DNA from: Paenisporosarcina sp050269735
GTDB taxonomy: Bacteria > Bacillota > Bacilli > Bacillales_A > Planococcaceae
DNA: 64,000 bases
Assembly: GCF_050269735.1 (NCBI RefSeq)
Contig: NZ_JBNNIX010000003.1
Coordinates: 1 to 64,000, forward strand
Direction of reading: 5' to 3'
Part shown: positions 25,941 through 33,983 of the stretch, one piece after another
Numbering within the stretch: position 1 is the first letter of the stretch
Layout of the letters: each line of letters begins with the position of its first letter
Made by a program: the position numbers and the translations under genes
The notes under the pieces: model-generated
Told to the model about the DNA's origin: nothing
Seen by the model: the letters and a program-made list of their open reading frames with translations, nothing else
The model's database searches: none

Positions 25941-26298
25941 TATCCTAATTGTTTCTACTATTGGATTTGGGGTAATTTTCATTCTTGTTACCGCAATTGG
26001 ATTGATTCGCCTGCCAGATGTTTATTCCCGAACTCATGCTGCATCCAAAAGCGCTACGCTCGGGGTTATGTTCATCCTTCTCGGTGTATTTCTCCACTTC
26101 TGGTTAATTGAAGGTCATATTAATACCCGAATTCTACTAGGCATTGTATTTCTATTTATCACAGGGCCAGTTGGTGGACATGTCATCGGCCGCTCTGCCT
26201 ATTTATCAGGCGTAAAACTTTGGGATAAATCAGTTAGAGATGAATTAGCTCCTGTTGTAGCTGAACGTAAAAAACAACATGAACATAGAAAAACGTAA
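25921..26298 (+). CDS. mrpG: Na+/H+ antiporter subunit MrpG
   Basis: A 125-residue, three-helix protein with the MrpG pattern GLIRLPDVYSRTHAASKS and a basic C-terminal tail. GTG start at 25921 overlaps mrpF by 20 bases, with GAAAGGAGAG upstream. It closes the operon before a bidirectional terminator. Confidence 0.92.
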   Translation: MITIIANILIVSTIGFGVIFILVTAIGLIRLPDVYSRTHAASKSATLGVMFILLGVFLHFWLIEGHINTRILLGIVFLFITGPVGGHVIGRSAYLSGVKLWDKSVRDELAPVVAERKKQHEHRKT

Positions 26299-26319
26299 AG
26301 CTCAAGCCTGAAATAAAAT

Positions 26320-26366
26320 AAAACGCTTTTGCTGTTCCCATAATGGGAGAGCAAAAGCGTTTTTTT
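26320..26366. terminator. Bidirectional terminator between mrpG and the Gly/Tyr-rich gene
   Basis: ACGCTTTTGCT plus TTCCC pairs with GGGAGAGCAAAAGCGT with one bulge; T-runs follow on the plus strand and, more weakly, on the minus strand. Confidence 0.85.
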
Positions 26367-26598
26367 AATATGGGCGATATGGATTATAAGGATAATATGG
26401 GTATTGATATTGGTATTGGTATGGATAATAAGGATAAGGTTGATAGTATGGTTGATTATAGAATGCTGAACCAAGCAAGCTTCCTGCCAAGCCCCCTAAA
26501 AATGGACCACCAAAAAAGCCTAGTCCTCCAAACCCACGTCCAAATCCACCACCAAATCCTCTTCCAAATCCTCCACCGTAAGGTCGATAGCGATTCAT
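26365..26598 (-). CDS. Gly/Phe- and Tyr/Pro/Gln-rich small protein (coat-like)
   Basis: A 77-residue low-complexity protein. Residues 8-46 are Gly-rich with Phe, Arg and Leu (repeats of GGGFGRGFGG), and residues 50-77 are Tyr/Pro/Gln repeats (PYYPYQYQYQYPYYPY). The start is supported by GAGGAGGGGACAT before the ATG. Composition resembles spore coat or surface morphogenetic proteins that can cross-link through tyrosines, but I do not recognise a family. It is monocistronic, between mrp and pepA. Confidence 0.7.
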   Translation of the reverse strand: MNRYRPYGGGFGRGFGGGFGRGFGGLGFFGGPFLGGLAGSLLGSAFYNQPYYQPYPYYPYQYQYQYPYYPYNPYRPY

Positions 26599-26706
26599 AT
26601 GTCCCCTCCTCTCTTTCCTAACGTATGAAAAAAAGGAAGTGTGACATATGCATATAGCCTATAAGCCAAAATAGCACTGTAATACTAGTCTTTACATTCT
26701 ACCGAT

Positions 26707-28218
26707 TTATTCTTCAGTATCTTCCAGGCTCATTCGTTCAATAAGCGTCGCTAAAGAACGGACCATTGCCCCAGTTCCACCTTTTGGTCCTAAATCGTGT
26801 GCAGCGCTTGCATCTGAAGTGCCAGCGATATCTAAATGGATCCAAGGTGTATTTTCAACAAATTCACCAACAAACCCACCACCGAAAATCATATGACCGT
26901 CACGTCCAGGTGAATTGTTTAAGTCGGCCACATCACTTTTGCGAATACGTTTCTTATCACTTTCAGTTAAAGGCAATCTCCAAACAAACTCACCTGTTTC
27001 AACTGTAGCTTCTAAAAATGTTTCAAAGAACGTTTCATCATTCGTTAATGCACCTGTTTTATCTTTACCAAGAGCGATGATTACACCACCAGTCAAAGTT
27101 GCTACGTCTACAATATAGTTCGCGCCTTGTTGCTTGGCATATGTGACCGAATCAGCCAAAACAAGTCGACCTTCAGCATCCGTATTCAGGATTTCAATCG
27201 TTTTCCCACTTAAAGAAGTGATGACATCATCCGGTTTAAACGCATTGCCTGAAATCATGTTATCAGTAGACGCAATGACAGCTATGACGTTTTTATTAGG
27301 GCGTGTTTCACCAATGATGCGCATTGCACCTAAAACAGCTGCTGCACCTCCCATGTCCCCTTTCATGCCAACGAGGCCATCCTTAGGCTTAATGGAGTAA
27401 CCACCAGTATCGTAAGTAATCCCTTTACCTACCAGACCAACAACATCAGTCCATTCTTCATTTGCGCGATATTTAATGACCATTAATCTTGGTTCCTCTG
27501 TTGAACCTTGATTCACTGCCAAAATAGCGCCCATTCCCAGTTCTTCCATTTCAGCTTTGCCTAGTTCTTCATATTCGAAATCATATGTTTCTGCCAATTC
27601 TTTTGCGTACTCAGCCATTTTGGTTGCCGTCAATACGTTCGAAGGCATGTTTACTAGCGTACGGGCTTCATTAACTGCTTCTGCATACACTTGTCCTACT
27701 TCAAAATAAGCCAAAATTTCCTGTTCATCCGAATTCGTTAACAATTCAACATGGTCCAGATAAGCTTCTACTTCATTTGAAGAAGTCTTGTAGTTCGGCA
27801 CTTTATATAGTCCCATCCCAATTCCTTCTGCAGAAAGATAAGCCGCATCTTCTATTTCAATATCTTCATTGATAAACGAATCCAACCAGATGGATACACT
27901 TGATGTTTTAGATGAAACCAGTTCTTTTCCAACTGTCCCAAAAATATCACGTAATTCATCTTGATCTAAAGTTTTACGATCGCCAAGGCCAACAAAGAAA
28001 ATGCGTTGAAGTTTGCCCTCTTGAAGTGTTGGTAATTTCGTCAATTCCTTGCGATCAGTCGAAACATCTCCGGTCTTTAACCATTTTTCCAAGGATGAAC
28101 CATAGAAAGAAACAAAGTCTGACCAACCTTGTGTGTTTTCAGGATGTTTAAATGTTCCCACAATCAATACATCTGTTTGTACTTCATTAAAATTAATACC
28201 TGCAACATTTACTTTCAC
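26707..28218 (-). CDS. pepA: Leucyl aminopeptidase, M17 family (YuiE)
   Basis: A 503-residue cytosolic di-zinc peptidase that removes N-terminal residues from peptides. The signature NTDAEGRLVLAD lies near residue 348, with metal-site segments VGKGITYDTGGYSIKP and GDMGGAAAVLGAM. The N-terminal domain is the usual divergent M17 cap. GGAGGGG precedes the ATG. Its place before yuiD matches yuiE of B. subtilis. Confidence 0.92.
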   Translation of the reverse strand: MKVNVAGINFNEVQTDVLIVGTFKHPENTQGWSDFVSFYGSSLEKWLKTGDVSTDRKELTKLPTLQEGKLQRIFFVGLGDRKTLDQDELRDIFGTVGKELVSSKTSSVSIWLDSFINEDIEIEDAAYLSAEGIGMGLYKVPNYKTSSNEVEAYLDHVELLTNSDEQEILAYFEVGQVYAEAVNEARTLVNMPSNVLTATKMAEYAKELAETYDFEYEELGKAEMEELGMGAILAVNQGSTEEPRLMVIKYRANEEWTDVVGLVGKGITYDTGGYSIKPKDGLVGMKGDMGGAAAVLGAMRIIGETRPNKNVIAVIASTDNMISGNAFKPDDVITSLSGKTIEILNTDAEGRLVLADSVTYAKQQGANYIVDVATLTGGVIIALGKDKTGALTNDETFFETFLEATVETGEFVWRLPLTESDKKRIRKSDVADLNNSPGRDGHMIFGGGFVGEFVENTPWIHLDIAGTSDASAAHDLGPKGGTGAMVRSLATLIERMSLEDTEE

Positions 28219-28371
28219 ATAAACCCCTCCATCTATTTACATTCGAATTCTATTATATACGAATATGTTACGCTTTTCGAATTATCTGTCATTAGATGAT
28301 TTTACGCGTTTTTGAGAGTTATAGATGTGGTATACTTTACTATACAATTCAACATGAAAGGGTGGACAACA

Positions 28372-28848
28372 ATGGACATTCTAACAAATATTCCACTCCT
28401 TGCAGCGTTATTCGGAATCATATTTGCTCAACTCGTAAAAATCCCGATTACCTATTTAGTCACAGGAGTTGTGGACTGGAAGCTATTCACTTCAACTGGA
28501 GGCATGCCGAGTTCCCACTCTGCAGCAGTAACGGCTTTAACTACTGCAGTGGCCTTTGAAACTGGCCTCGGTTCACCACTTTTCGCTGTGTCTGCAATCT
28601 TTGCCATCATCGTCATGTTTGATGCGACCGGTGTGCGTTTCCAAGCTGGACAGCAAGCAATCATGATTAATCAAATGCGCATTGACTTTCAAGTATTTGT
28701 TAATCAATCAAAAGGATGGGCTCAGAAAAAAAATGAAGAAAAAATTGAAGAGCTCAAAACTCTTCTTGGTCACAAACCAAGTGAAGTGTTTATAGGCGCA
28801 CTGACTGGAATAGTCATTTCCATTATCATTTATGTCTTCATATTATAA
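28372..28848 (+). CDS. yuiD: Divergent PAP2-family membrane protein YuiD (DUF212)
   Basis: A 158-residue, four-helix protein with the GGMPSSHSAAVTAL motif and a later FDATGVRFQAGQQA segment, typical of the divergent PAP2 (DUF212) family. The active-site pattern suggests acid phosphatase-like chemistry, but activity has not been established for the family. ATG 28372 gives the length of B. subtilis YuiD and has AAAGGGTGG upstream. Confidence 0.87.
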   Translation: MDILTNIPLLAALFGIIFAQLVKIPITYLVTGVVDWKLFTSTGGMPSSHSAAVTALTTAVAFETGLGSPLFAVSAIFAIIVMFDATGVRFQAGQQAIMINQMRIDFQVFVNQSKGWAQKKNEEKIEELKTLLGHKPSEVFIGALTGIVISIIIYVFIL

Positions 28849-28886
28849 AAAGCAGTGAAGCTCTTTTACGAGCTTCACTGCTTTTT
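28847..28886. terminator. Terminator after yuiD
   Basis: A perfect 17-bp stem, AAAAAGCAGTGAAGCTC and its complement, with T- and A-runs forming its base. It overlaps the yuiD stop codon. Confidence 0.9.
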
Positions 28887-28992
28887 GGTTAATGGAAATA
28901 TTAAACTTCATATAGAACTTTTTATCCCCATGTGCGACTAGTCACATAAAGCGTCAGTGTTGAGCTTAAAAGACAATTTACGTTTTTCATCG

Positions 28993-29322
28993 TTAAAACA
29001 TTTGATATCCATTTTTACGTAACAGTTTGATGACGATTCCTGCAATGATTGCGCCAACCAAACCACTCGACAAAACTAAAATATCTGCGAAATGAAGAGC
29101 CAATAATTTATCTCCAAGCGCTTGAAATGCCATCACAGGTGATGTGAAGTATTCAAAGAAATCTACTTCATCGATGATTAAGATAACGATTATTGGATAG
29201 ACAATTGCCATTAACCATGTCATGCGAAGTAACATATTGAGTAAAAAACCGATTCCGAAAAACATAACCATAAATATTAATACGGATAACATAACCGTTA
29301 CAAGTGTAAAATTACCGTCCAT
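28993..29322 (-). CDS. yuiB: YuiB-like small membrane protein
   Basis: A 109-residue protein with three predicted membrane helices. The frame is open further upstream, but GGAGGG at 9 bases before ATG 29322 and the size of YuiB fix this start. Order yuiD-yuiB-yuiA-ndh matches the yui region of B. subtilis, although yuiC is missing. Function unknown. Confidence 0.8.
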   Translation of the reverse strand: MDGNFTLVTVMLSVLIFMVMFFGIGFLLNMLLRMTWLMAIVYPIIVILIIDEVDFFEYFTSPVMAFQALGDKLLALHFADILVLSSGLVGAIIAGIVIKLLRKNGYQMF

Positions 29323-29462
29323 TGAATTGTTCCCTCCATGCGTTCCTTTCAACAGTTTACATGATTGATATGTACCTTTCAATATCCTGGTGAGTTGTTC
29401 ATCGGAATGTAACAAGTTACTGACTACAATGAGCTTTTCATCCTTCTAACAAGTACAAAAAA

Positions 29463-29494
29463 AGGCTCTTTTCGCATATTTACGAAAAGAACCT
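29463..29494 (-). terminator. Terminator of yuiA
   Basis: AGGCTCTTTTCG and CGAAAAGAACCT pair with one mismatch; a run of seven T residues follows on the minus strand. It separates yuiA from yuiB. Confidence 0.85.
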
Positions 29495-29504
29495 TCATTG
29501 CTGA

Positions 29505-29630
29505 TTATTTTCTGCCTGATCCAGCACAACACGAACATGTCTCAGATCCACCAAGGCGTAATTGGAAGTATCCGTTTCCTTTGCAGTATGGGCATAGATT
29601 GGCTTTAACATCCTTTTTGTAAGTAGTCAA
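29505..29630 (-). CDS. yuiA: YuiA: tiny zinc-ribbon-like protein
   Basis: A 41-residue protein read directly from the minus strand. It has CPYCKGNGY at about 13-21 and CSCCAGSGR at 32-40, that is, two CxxC/CxCC-xGxG knuckles like half of the DnaJ cysteine-rich domain, enough to bind one Zn2+. TTG 29630 is chosen as start because AAAGGAGATGG sits 9 bases before it; ATG 29639 overlaps that site. A promoter (29673-29701) and a terminator flank it, so it is its own transcription unit. Position before ndh matches yuiA in B. subtilis. Confidence 0.75.
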   Translation of the reverse strand: MTTYKKDVKANLCPYCKGNGYFQLRLGGSETCSCCAGSGRK

Positions 29631-29639
29631 ATTGACCAT

Positions 29640-29944
29640 CTCCTTTTAGGTTTAAATTCTTAATTTTCAGATAATATAACATACTGAGATTTACCTGTAA
29701 ACCATATTCCCATACAATGTAAACGAATACATACTATTTTTACTCTTATATCCTCTCTTATTCTCTTTTTTCCTTAATCTTTCATAAAACGAGCTGCATA
29801 TTCTCTACATCTTCTTATATATGCGTAAAACGCCCATTAATTGCCCAATAATAATAGAATACTTAAATTTTTTACATTAACAGGCATTAACAGGATATAT
29901 TCACTTCAAAACTTTACTTACGCTTCGATGGCATTAAACCTAAA
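29640..29944. other. 305-bp AT-rich intergenic region
   Basis: It holds the yuiA promoter at its left end and otherwise long T- and A-rich tracts. I see no open frame with a ribosome site and no repeat on either strand. Confidence 0.6.
29673..29701 (-). promoter_or_regulatory. Sigma-A promoter of yuiA (extended -10)
   Basis: Minus strand: TTTACA (29696-29701), 17 bases, TATATT (29673-29678), with TG one base before the -10. Confidence 0.6.
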
Positions 29945-29975
29945 AAAAATCCCATCTGAAGATCCAGATGGGATT
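29945..29975 (-). terminator. Terminator of ndh
   Basis: AATCCCATCTG and its complement enclose a 6-base loop; eight T residues follow on the minus strand. It lies 12 bases past the stop codon. Confidence 0.9.
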
Positions 29976-29987
29976 AAGAAATCAATA

Positions 29988-31202
29988 TTATAAAACGTTG
30001 AATTTACCTTTTTTAACAACTAATGAAGGGCCACCTAACATGTATAGAGCACGGTTATCAACCATTTTCTTCATGAATGAAGCTTTAGCACCCGTCACTT
30101 TTTTACCGAAGACTACGCCAATTGCATCGTCTTCTCCAAGTGAACATACACTACCTTTTAAATCAGGTACGAATGTTTCTGTTTGTTCTCCATTGATTAA
30201 AGCAATAAGGTTCTTCGCCACGGTCACACCTTGTTGCATAGCAATTTGAGCCGTTGGTGGGTATGGACGGTTAACTTCTTCATTAATCAATAAAGCGCAA
30301 TCTCCAACGATAAATACATCATCGTGGCCTGGAGCACGCATATCTTTTTCAACTTTAACGCGAGCACGCATGTTTTCGATGCCTGTTTGTTCGATTAAAC
30401 GATTTCCGCGAACGCCTGCAGCCCAAACTACTGTGCCAGCTTTCACAAAATCAAACTCTTCTTCACCTTTTTTGATCTTAACGCCTTCAGGAGTTGCTTC
30501 AACAACTGGTGTTCCAATCGAGAATTCAATTCCTTTTGCTTGTAGATGTCCAACAGCGTATTCAACTAATTCCGGATCGAAACCTGGTAATACCATTGGT
30601 GCAGCTTCTACACAAATAACGCGCACTTTTTCTTGAGGTACATCAAATTCTTTGCAAAGTTCAGGAACTCGGTTACCAAGTTCACCAAGGAACTCGATAC
30701 CTGTAAATCCAGCACCACCTACAACGATTGTTAAGCGGCTATCATCTTTTACTTCTTCCATTGACCATGTAGCGAATTGGTATTCGATATGTTCACGGAT
30801 TTGACGCGCTGCTTTGACATTTGCAATAGATAAAGCATATTTATCTAAACCTGGAATACCGAATGTTTCGCCTTCGAATCCAAGACCGATTACTAGGTAG
30901 TCATAAGTAAACACACCGTTATCAGTTGTTACTTGTTTTCCAGGAATATCGATTCCTTCTACAGAAGCTTTAACAAATTTTACTTTATCTGATTTAATAA
31001 CATCTGCGATGTCATATCGTACTTGATCTGGTCTTAAAGTTCCTGCTGAAGCTTCATGTAACCAAGTTGATTCATAGTGATAATCATTTTGGTTGATTAG
31101 TGTAATATCCGCAACGTCAGGTCCAATATTTTTTTGTAAGTTGACTATGGTTGCTAAACCGCCATATCCGGCGCCTAATACTAAAATTGTCGGTCTTTTC
31201 AC
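29988..31202 (-). CDS. ndh: Type II NADH dehydrogenase (NDH-2, YumB type)
   Basis: A 404-residue peripheral membrane flavoprotein that passes electrons from NADH to menaquinone without pumping protons. It has an FAD motif at the N-terminus (ILVLGAGYGGL), a second dinucleotide fold (VVGGAGFTGIEFLGEL), the FAD-contact segment FIVGDCAL and the quinone-side motif YPPTAQIAMQQG. GTG 31202 is preferred over the upstream GTG because it matches the family N-terminus and lies 11 bases after AAAGGTGG. The leader is about 120 bases and holds a palindrome and a small hairpin with T-run. Confidence 0.92.
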   Translation of the reverse strand: MKRPTILVLGAGYGGLATIVNLQKNIGPDVADITLINQNDYHYESTWLHEASAGTLRPDQVRYDIADVIKSDKVKFVKASVEGIDIPGKQVTTDNGVFTYDYLVIGLGFEGETFGIPGLDKYALSIANVKAARQIREHIEYQFATWSMEEVKDDSRLTIVVGGAGFTGIEFLGELGNRVPELCKEFDVPQEKVRVICVEAAPMVLPGFDPELVEYAVGHLQAKGIEFSIGTPVVEATPEGVKIKKGEEEFDFVKAGTVVWAAGVRGNRLIEQTGIENMRARVKVEKDMRAPGHDDVFIVGDCALLINEEVNRPYPPTAQIAMQQGVTVAKNLIALINGEQTETFVPDLKGSVCSLGEDDAIGVVFGKKVTGAKASFMKKMVDNRALYMLGGPSLVVKKGKFNVL

Positions 31203-31253
31203 GAAGATCGAAACCACCTTTAAATAGTTTTATATTATTTCGTCCAGTCTAAG

Positions 31254-31277
31254 AAAAAAGAAGTATTTCCATACTTC
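31254..31277 (-). terminator. Possible leader attenuator of ndh
   Basis: In the ndh leader GAAGTAT and ATACTTC pair around GGAA (a GNRA-type loop), followed directly by six T residues. It lies between the promoter and the start codon, so it could stop transcription early. The stem is only 7 bp and AT-rich, so it would be weak alone. Confidence 0.4.
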
Positions 31278-31293
31278 AATCAGACTTAAGCGA

Positions 31294-31315
31294 ATTTGTC
31301 TCTTTTTCGACAAAT
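31294..31315. promoter_or_regulatory. Palindrome downstream of the ndh promoter
   Basis: ATTTGTC and GACAAAT flank 8 bases, starting 13 bases past the -10. Position suits a roadblock operator. It does not match the Rex consensus. Confidence 0.4.
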
Positions 31316-31327
31316 GTACTATCCTCT

Positions 31328-31356
31328 ATAATATACTTCTTATGTTTTGATTTCAA
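31328..31356 (-). promoter_or_regulatory. Sigma-A promoter of ndh
   Basis: Minus strand: TTGAAA (31351-31356), 17-base spacer, TATTAT (31328-31333). Confidence 0.6.
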
Positions 31357-31416
31357 TATAATCTTGTCAAGAGTAAAAGGTTTGAATTTACAGAAAAAAA
31401 CCAATCAATCTTAGTC

Positions 31417-31779
31417 TTAGCAATTTTCTGGTGTACCTGTTTTGCTGGCTGTTCGAAATGAAGAACCGCATCCACATGACGCAATGGCATTTGGATTTTC
31501 AATCGTAAACCCGCCGCCCATCAAGGATTGCTTATAATCAATCACGGTACCTTTTATAATCGCTGCATCATCACTTGACACTAGAATGGTCAAACCGTGT
31601 TGCTCAAGAGTAATGTCGGAGTCTTTCTTTTCCTGTTCAAAACCCATTCCATATGAAAGTCCGCTGCATCCACCGCCATGCACGGCTACACGTAGAAAAG
31701 CTCCATGCTCTTCATTGTGACTCATCATTTCTTTCACTTGGTAAGCTGCAGCTTCTGATAATTCGACAACTTGTGTCAT
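31417..31779 (-). CDS. yutM: A-type Fe-S carrier (HesB/IscA family, YutM/SufA-like)
   Basis: A 120-residue protein with the three conserved cysteines of A-type carriers: GGGCSGLSYGMGF near residue 38 and ASCGCGSSF near residue 102. It accepts or stores clusters made by the Suf machinery and hands them to target enzymes. The 13 residues after the last motif are longer than usual and contain one more cysteine (the last residue). AGGAAGG lies upstream of the ATG. It belongs functionally with yutI and sufCDSUB in this window. Confidence 0.9.
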   Translation of the reverse strand: MTQVVELSEAAAYQVKEMMSHNEEHGAFLRVAVHGGGCSGLSYGMGFEQEKKDSDITLEQHGLTILVSSDDAAIIKGTVIDYKQSLMGGGFTIENPNAIASCGCGSSFRTASKTGTPENC

Positions 31780-31944
31780 CCGTTACACCTTCCTTCTATC
31801 CTTTATGATACCAATTATGAACAATTACATACAACTAGAACAACTTAAAATGATTCTCCATACAATCAACCTTTTGGGTATAATGGAGAAAAGATATGTA
31901 TAAAAAAGGAGCCTTTTAAGGCCCCCAATTGTACAGCATAAAAA

Positions 31945-32061
31945 ACAGCTGGCACTACACTTTTCATATTGTCCTGCTACCTATCTATGCACCAGGTCAC
32001 CAAGCAAAAGTAAACTTTCGATTCAGACCTTCCAACACGAGTGTCAGTCAGAAATGGCATT
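31945..32061. repeat. Decayed copy c of the dispersed palindromic repeat
   Basis: From about 32003 on it aligns without gaps to copy b from 10904: shared blocks include CAAGC, CTTTCGA, CCTCC/CTTCCAACAC, GTC and GGC. Most differences replace G or C in copy b with A or T. The 296 bp between yutI and yutM hold this relic and no gene. Confidence 0.5.
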
Positions 32062-32075
32062 TTGGAATTTCAGGA

Positions 32076-32312
32076 TTAAAATACTTGTTCTACTTCAACG
32101 ACACCTGGAACTTCTTCCAATAGGGCTCTTTCAATACCTGCTTTTAATGTAATTGTAGAACTTGGGCAGCTTCCGCACGCACCAAGAAGACGAAGTTTGA
32201 CTATGCCATCTTCGATATCGACAAGCTCACAATCTCCACCATCACGGAGTAAGAATGGACGTAATTTATCTAGTACTTCTTGAACTTGTTCTGTCATCAT
32301 TGTATCAGTCAT
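32076..32312 (-). CDS. yutI: NFU-type Fe-S scaffold protein YutI
   Basis: A 78-residue protein that is one NifU C-terminal domain with the cluster-binding CxxC (GACGSCPSSTITLK). It carries 4Fe-4S clusters to client proteins. AAGGAG lies upstream of ATG 32312. Divergent from yuzD, as in B. subtilis. Confidence 0.9.
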   Translation of the reverse strand: MTDTMMTEQVQEVLDKLRPFLLRDGGDCELVDIEDGIVKLRLLGACGSCPSSTITLKAGIERALLEEVPGVVEVEQVF

Positions 32313-32396
32313 TTATTTCGACTCCTTTCCTTATAATTATTATAATGTGAAGAGAAGAAAAAATCCAACAGTACATACGAAATGGAGATAATTATC

Positions 32397-32723
32397 ATGG
32401 AGAAAAATGCAATTTCAATTGAAATTTATGGTGCGGATGTCGTTTGCGCCAGCTGTGTAAATGCACCTACGTCTAGAGATACGTATGAATGGCTTCAAGC
32501 AGCCATTGATCGCAAATACCCTAACCAACCATATGAAATAACTTATATTGATATTGAAAAGCCGGTGGACAACGAGCGTCAGAGAGTATTGGCTAACCGT
32601 GTACTGGAAGAAGAATTCTTTTTCCCGCTCGTTTTAGTTGCTGGAGAAGTGGTTGGTGAAGGGTATATTCAACTCCAACCCGTATTTGTAGAATTAGAAA
32701 AGCATGGCTTTGTGAGTAAATAA
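32397..32723 (+). CDS. yuzD: YuzD family protein (DUF1462), thioredoxin-like with CxxC
   Basis: A 108-residue protein with an early VVCASC motif followed by a helix (TYEWLQAAI) and beta strands, consistent with a thioredoxin-like fold. ATG 32397 gives the family length and has GGAGA upstream. It faces the NFU scaffold yutI across about 85 bp, an arrangement kept in B. subtilis. Function unknown; a thiol-redox or Fe-S role is inferred from motif and neighbours. Confidence 0.82.
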   Translation: MEKNAISIEIYGADVVCASCVNAPTSRDTYEWLQAAIDRKYPNQPYEITYIDIEKPVDNERQRVLANRVLEEEFFFPLVLVAGEVVGEGYIQLQPVFVELEKHGFVSK

Positions 32724-32725
32724 TA

Positions 32726-32765
32726 AAAGAGACCTGGAAGTTATTTTTAACTTCCAGGTCTCTTT
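32726..32765. terminator. Bidirectional terminator between yuzD and yutJ
   Basis: A perfect 18-bp stem (AAAGAGACCTGGAAGTTA and complement) around TTTT. It lies between convergent genes and can serve both. Confidence 0.9.
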
Positions 32766-32772
32766 CTATTCA

Positions 32773-33840
32773 TCAGCCATTATGCCACTTGTACATCCAT
32801 AACACACCGGATTTTAACAAACGTGCAATACGTCCAGTAACTGTGCGGTCTGCCAAGTACGCAAAACCTTGTTTTTTCCCTAAAGAACCGAGGAAACCTT
32901 TTAGTTTGATTTCCGGCATAGTTTCAGGCAACTCTTTGCCTTTCCAACGTGCATGAAGCACTTCAACAATTTGTTCCGCTTGTTCTTCCGCAACTTGAGC
33001 ACTTGGCGCATAAGGTAACGCAGCGCAATCTCCGACCACATAGACACTTTCGTCTTCAGGTAAGTTATGGTATTGAGTCAACACAACACGCCCAATAGAG
33101 TCAGTTTCCGTATTCATGTTTCGCACAGGTGCGACAGGTTGAATACCTGCAGTCCACACCACTGCATCCACTTCAATCGTCTCTTCATGGTTATGCAAAA
33201 CAGTTGGTTCCACATTTGTGATGTTTGAATTACTGATAACTTCTACATTGTGCGTATCAAACCATTTTTTCACGAAATTACTTAGACGTTCTGGGAAGTC
33301 ACGCAAAATACGTGGGCTTCGATCAAACAATTTTATTCTTAAATCCGGACGTGATTCCCGTAATTCGCTGGCAAGCTCAATTCCGCTTAAGCCGGCACCT
33401 ACGATTCCTACAACAGACCCAGAAGGCAATCCACATAATTTATTGAATGTTTCGCGTGATCGACCGATCGTTTGAATACTTAGAGTGAATTCGTCAGCAC
33501 CAGGTACACCATGGTACTTATCTTCACAACCTAATCCAATAACTACATTATCATAAGGAATTTGGATATCGTTGGCCAACACGACCATTTTTTGTTCACG
33601 GTTGATCTCAACGACTTCACCGTAGACCATTTTTAAGCGTTCATGTTCTGGATACGACACTCGCACTTCTTGATCAGGGACAGTACCAGCTGCCAATGCA
33701 TAAAACTCTGTTTTTAAGCTGTGGAATGGTGTTCGGTCCACTAAGGTAATTTGTACATCTTCAGGTAAATTATTTGGAAGTAAACGAAGCAACACACGCA
33801 TGTTGCCGTATCCACCGCCAAGTAGCACTAAGTTTTTCAT
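32773..33840 (-). CDS. yutJ: NADH dehydrogenase-like flavoprotein YutJ
   Basis: A 355-residue NDH-2-like protein with two dinucleotide folds (VLLGGGYGNMRVL at the N-terminus, GIVGAGLSGIELASEL near residue 150) and the FAD contact VYVVGDCAAL. It is shorter than true NDH-2 and its C-terminal membrane anchor is reduced to a KSGVLWMYKW end. Substrate and acceptor are unproven. Start ATG 33840 with GGGAGA upstream. A Rex-like operator lies in its upstream region, which suits a protein handling NADH. Confidence 0.88.
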   Translation of the reverse strand: MKNLVLLGGGYGNMRVLLRLLPNNLPEDVQITLVDRTPFHSLKTEFYALAAGTVPDQEVRVSYPEHERLKMVYGEVVEINREQKMVVLANDIQIPYDNVVIGLGCEDKYHGVPGADEFTLSIQTIGRSRETFNKLCGLPSGSVVGIVGAGLSGIELASELRESRPDLRIKLFDRSPRILRDFPERLSNFVKKWFDTHNVEVISNSNITNVEPTVLHNHEETIEVDAVVWTAGIQPVAPVRNMNTETDSIGRVVLTQYHNLPEDESVYVVGDCAALPYAPSAQVAEEQAEQIVEVLHARWKGKELPETMPEIKLKGFLGSLGKKQGFAYLADRTVTGRIARLLKSGVLWMYKWHNG

Positions 33841-33900
33841 AAAAAAATCTCCCTTGAGCATTTTATATACAGTCTTTCTTTACGTTGTTAGTATAAATCA

Positions 33901-33918
33901 TTGTGAGAAGTTTCACAA
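33901..33918. promoter_or_regulatory. Rex-like operator between yutJ and yuzB
   Basis: TTGTGAGAAGTTTCACAA differs from the Firmicute Rex consensus (TTGTGAA-N4-TTCACAA) at one base. It lies 60 bases upstream of yutJ and 65 upstream of yuzB in the divergent promoter region. Rex responds to the NADH/NAD+ ratio. Binding is not shown. Confidence 0.6.
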
Positions 33919-33983
33919 TAAGACACTCGAATTGACGAACGAAAAAAAAAAGAGTAGCATGGCGATGTAGCGAGGTGAAGAAC

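Noticed and set aside
26199..26474. Minus-strand frame rich in Ile, Asn and His
   Set aside because: It is the antisense of mrpG and of the Gly/Tyr-rich gene and crosses their terminator.
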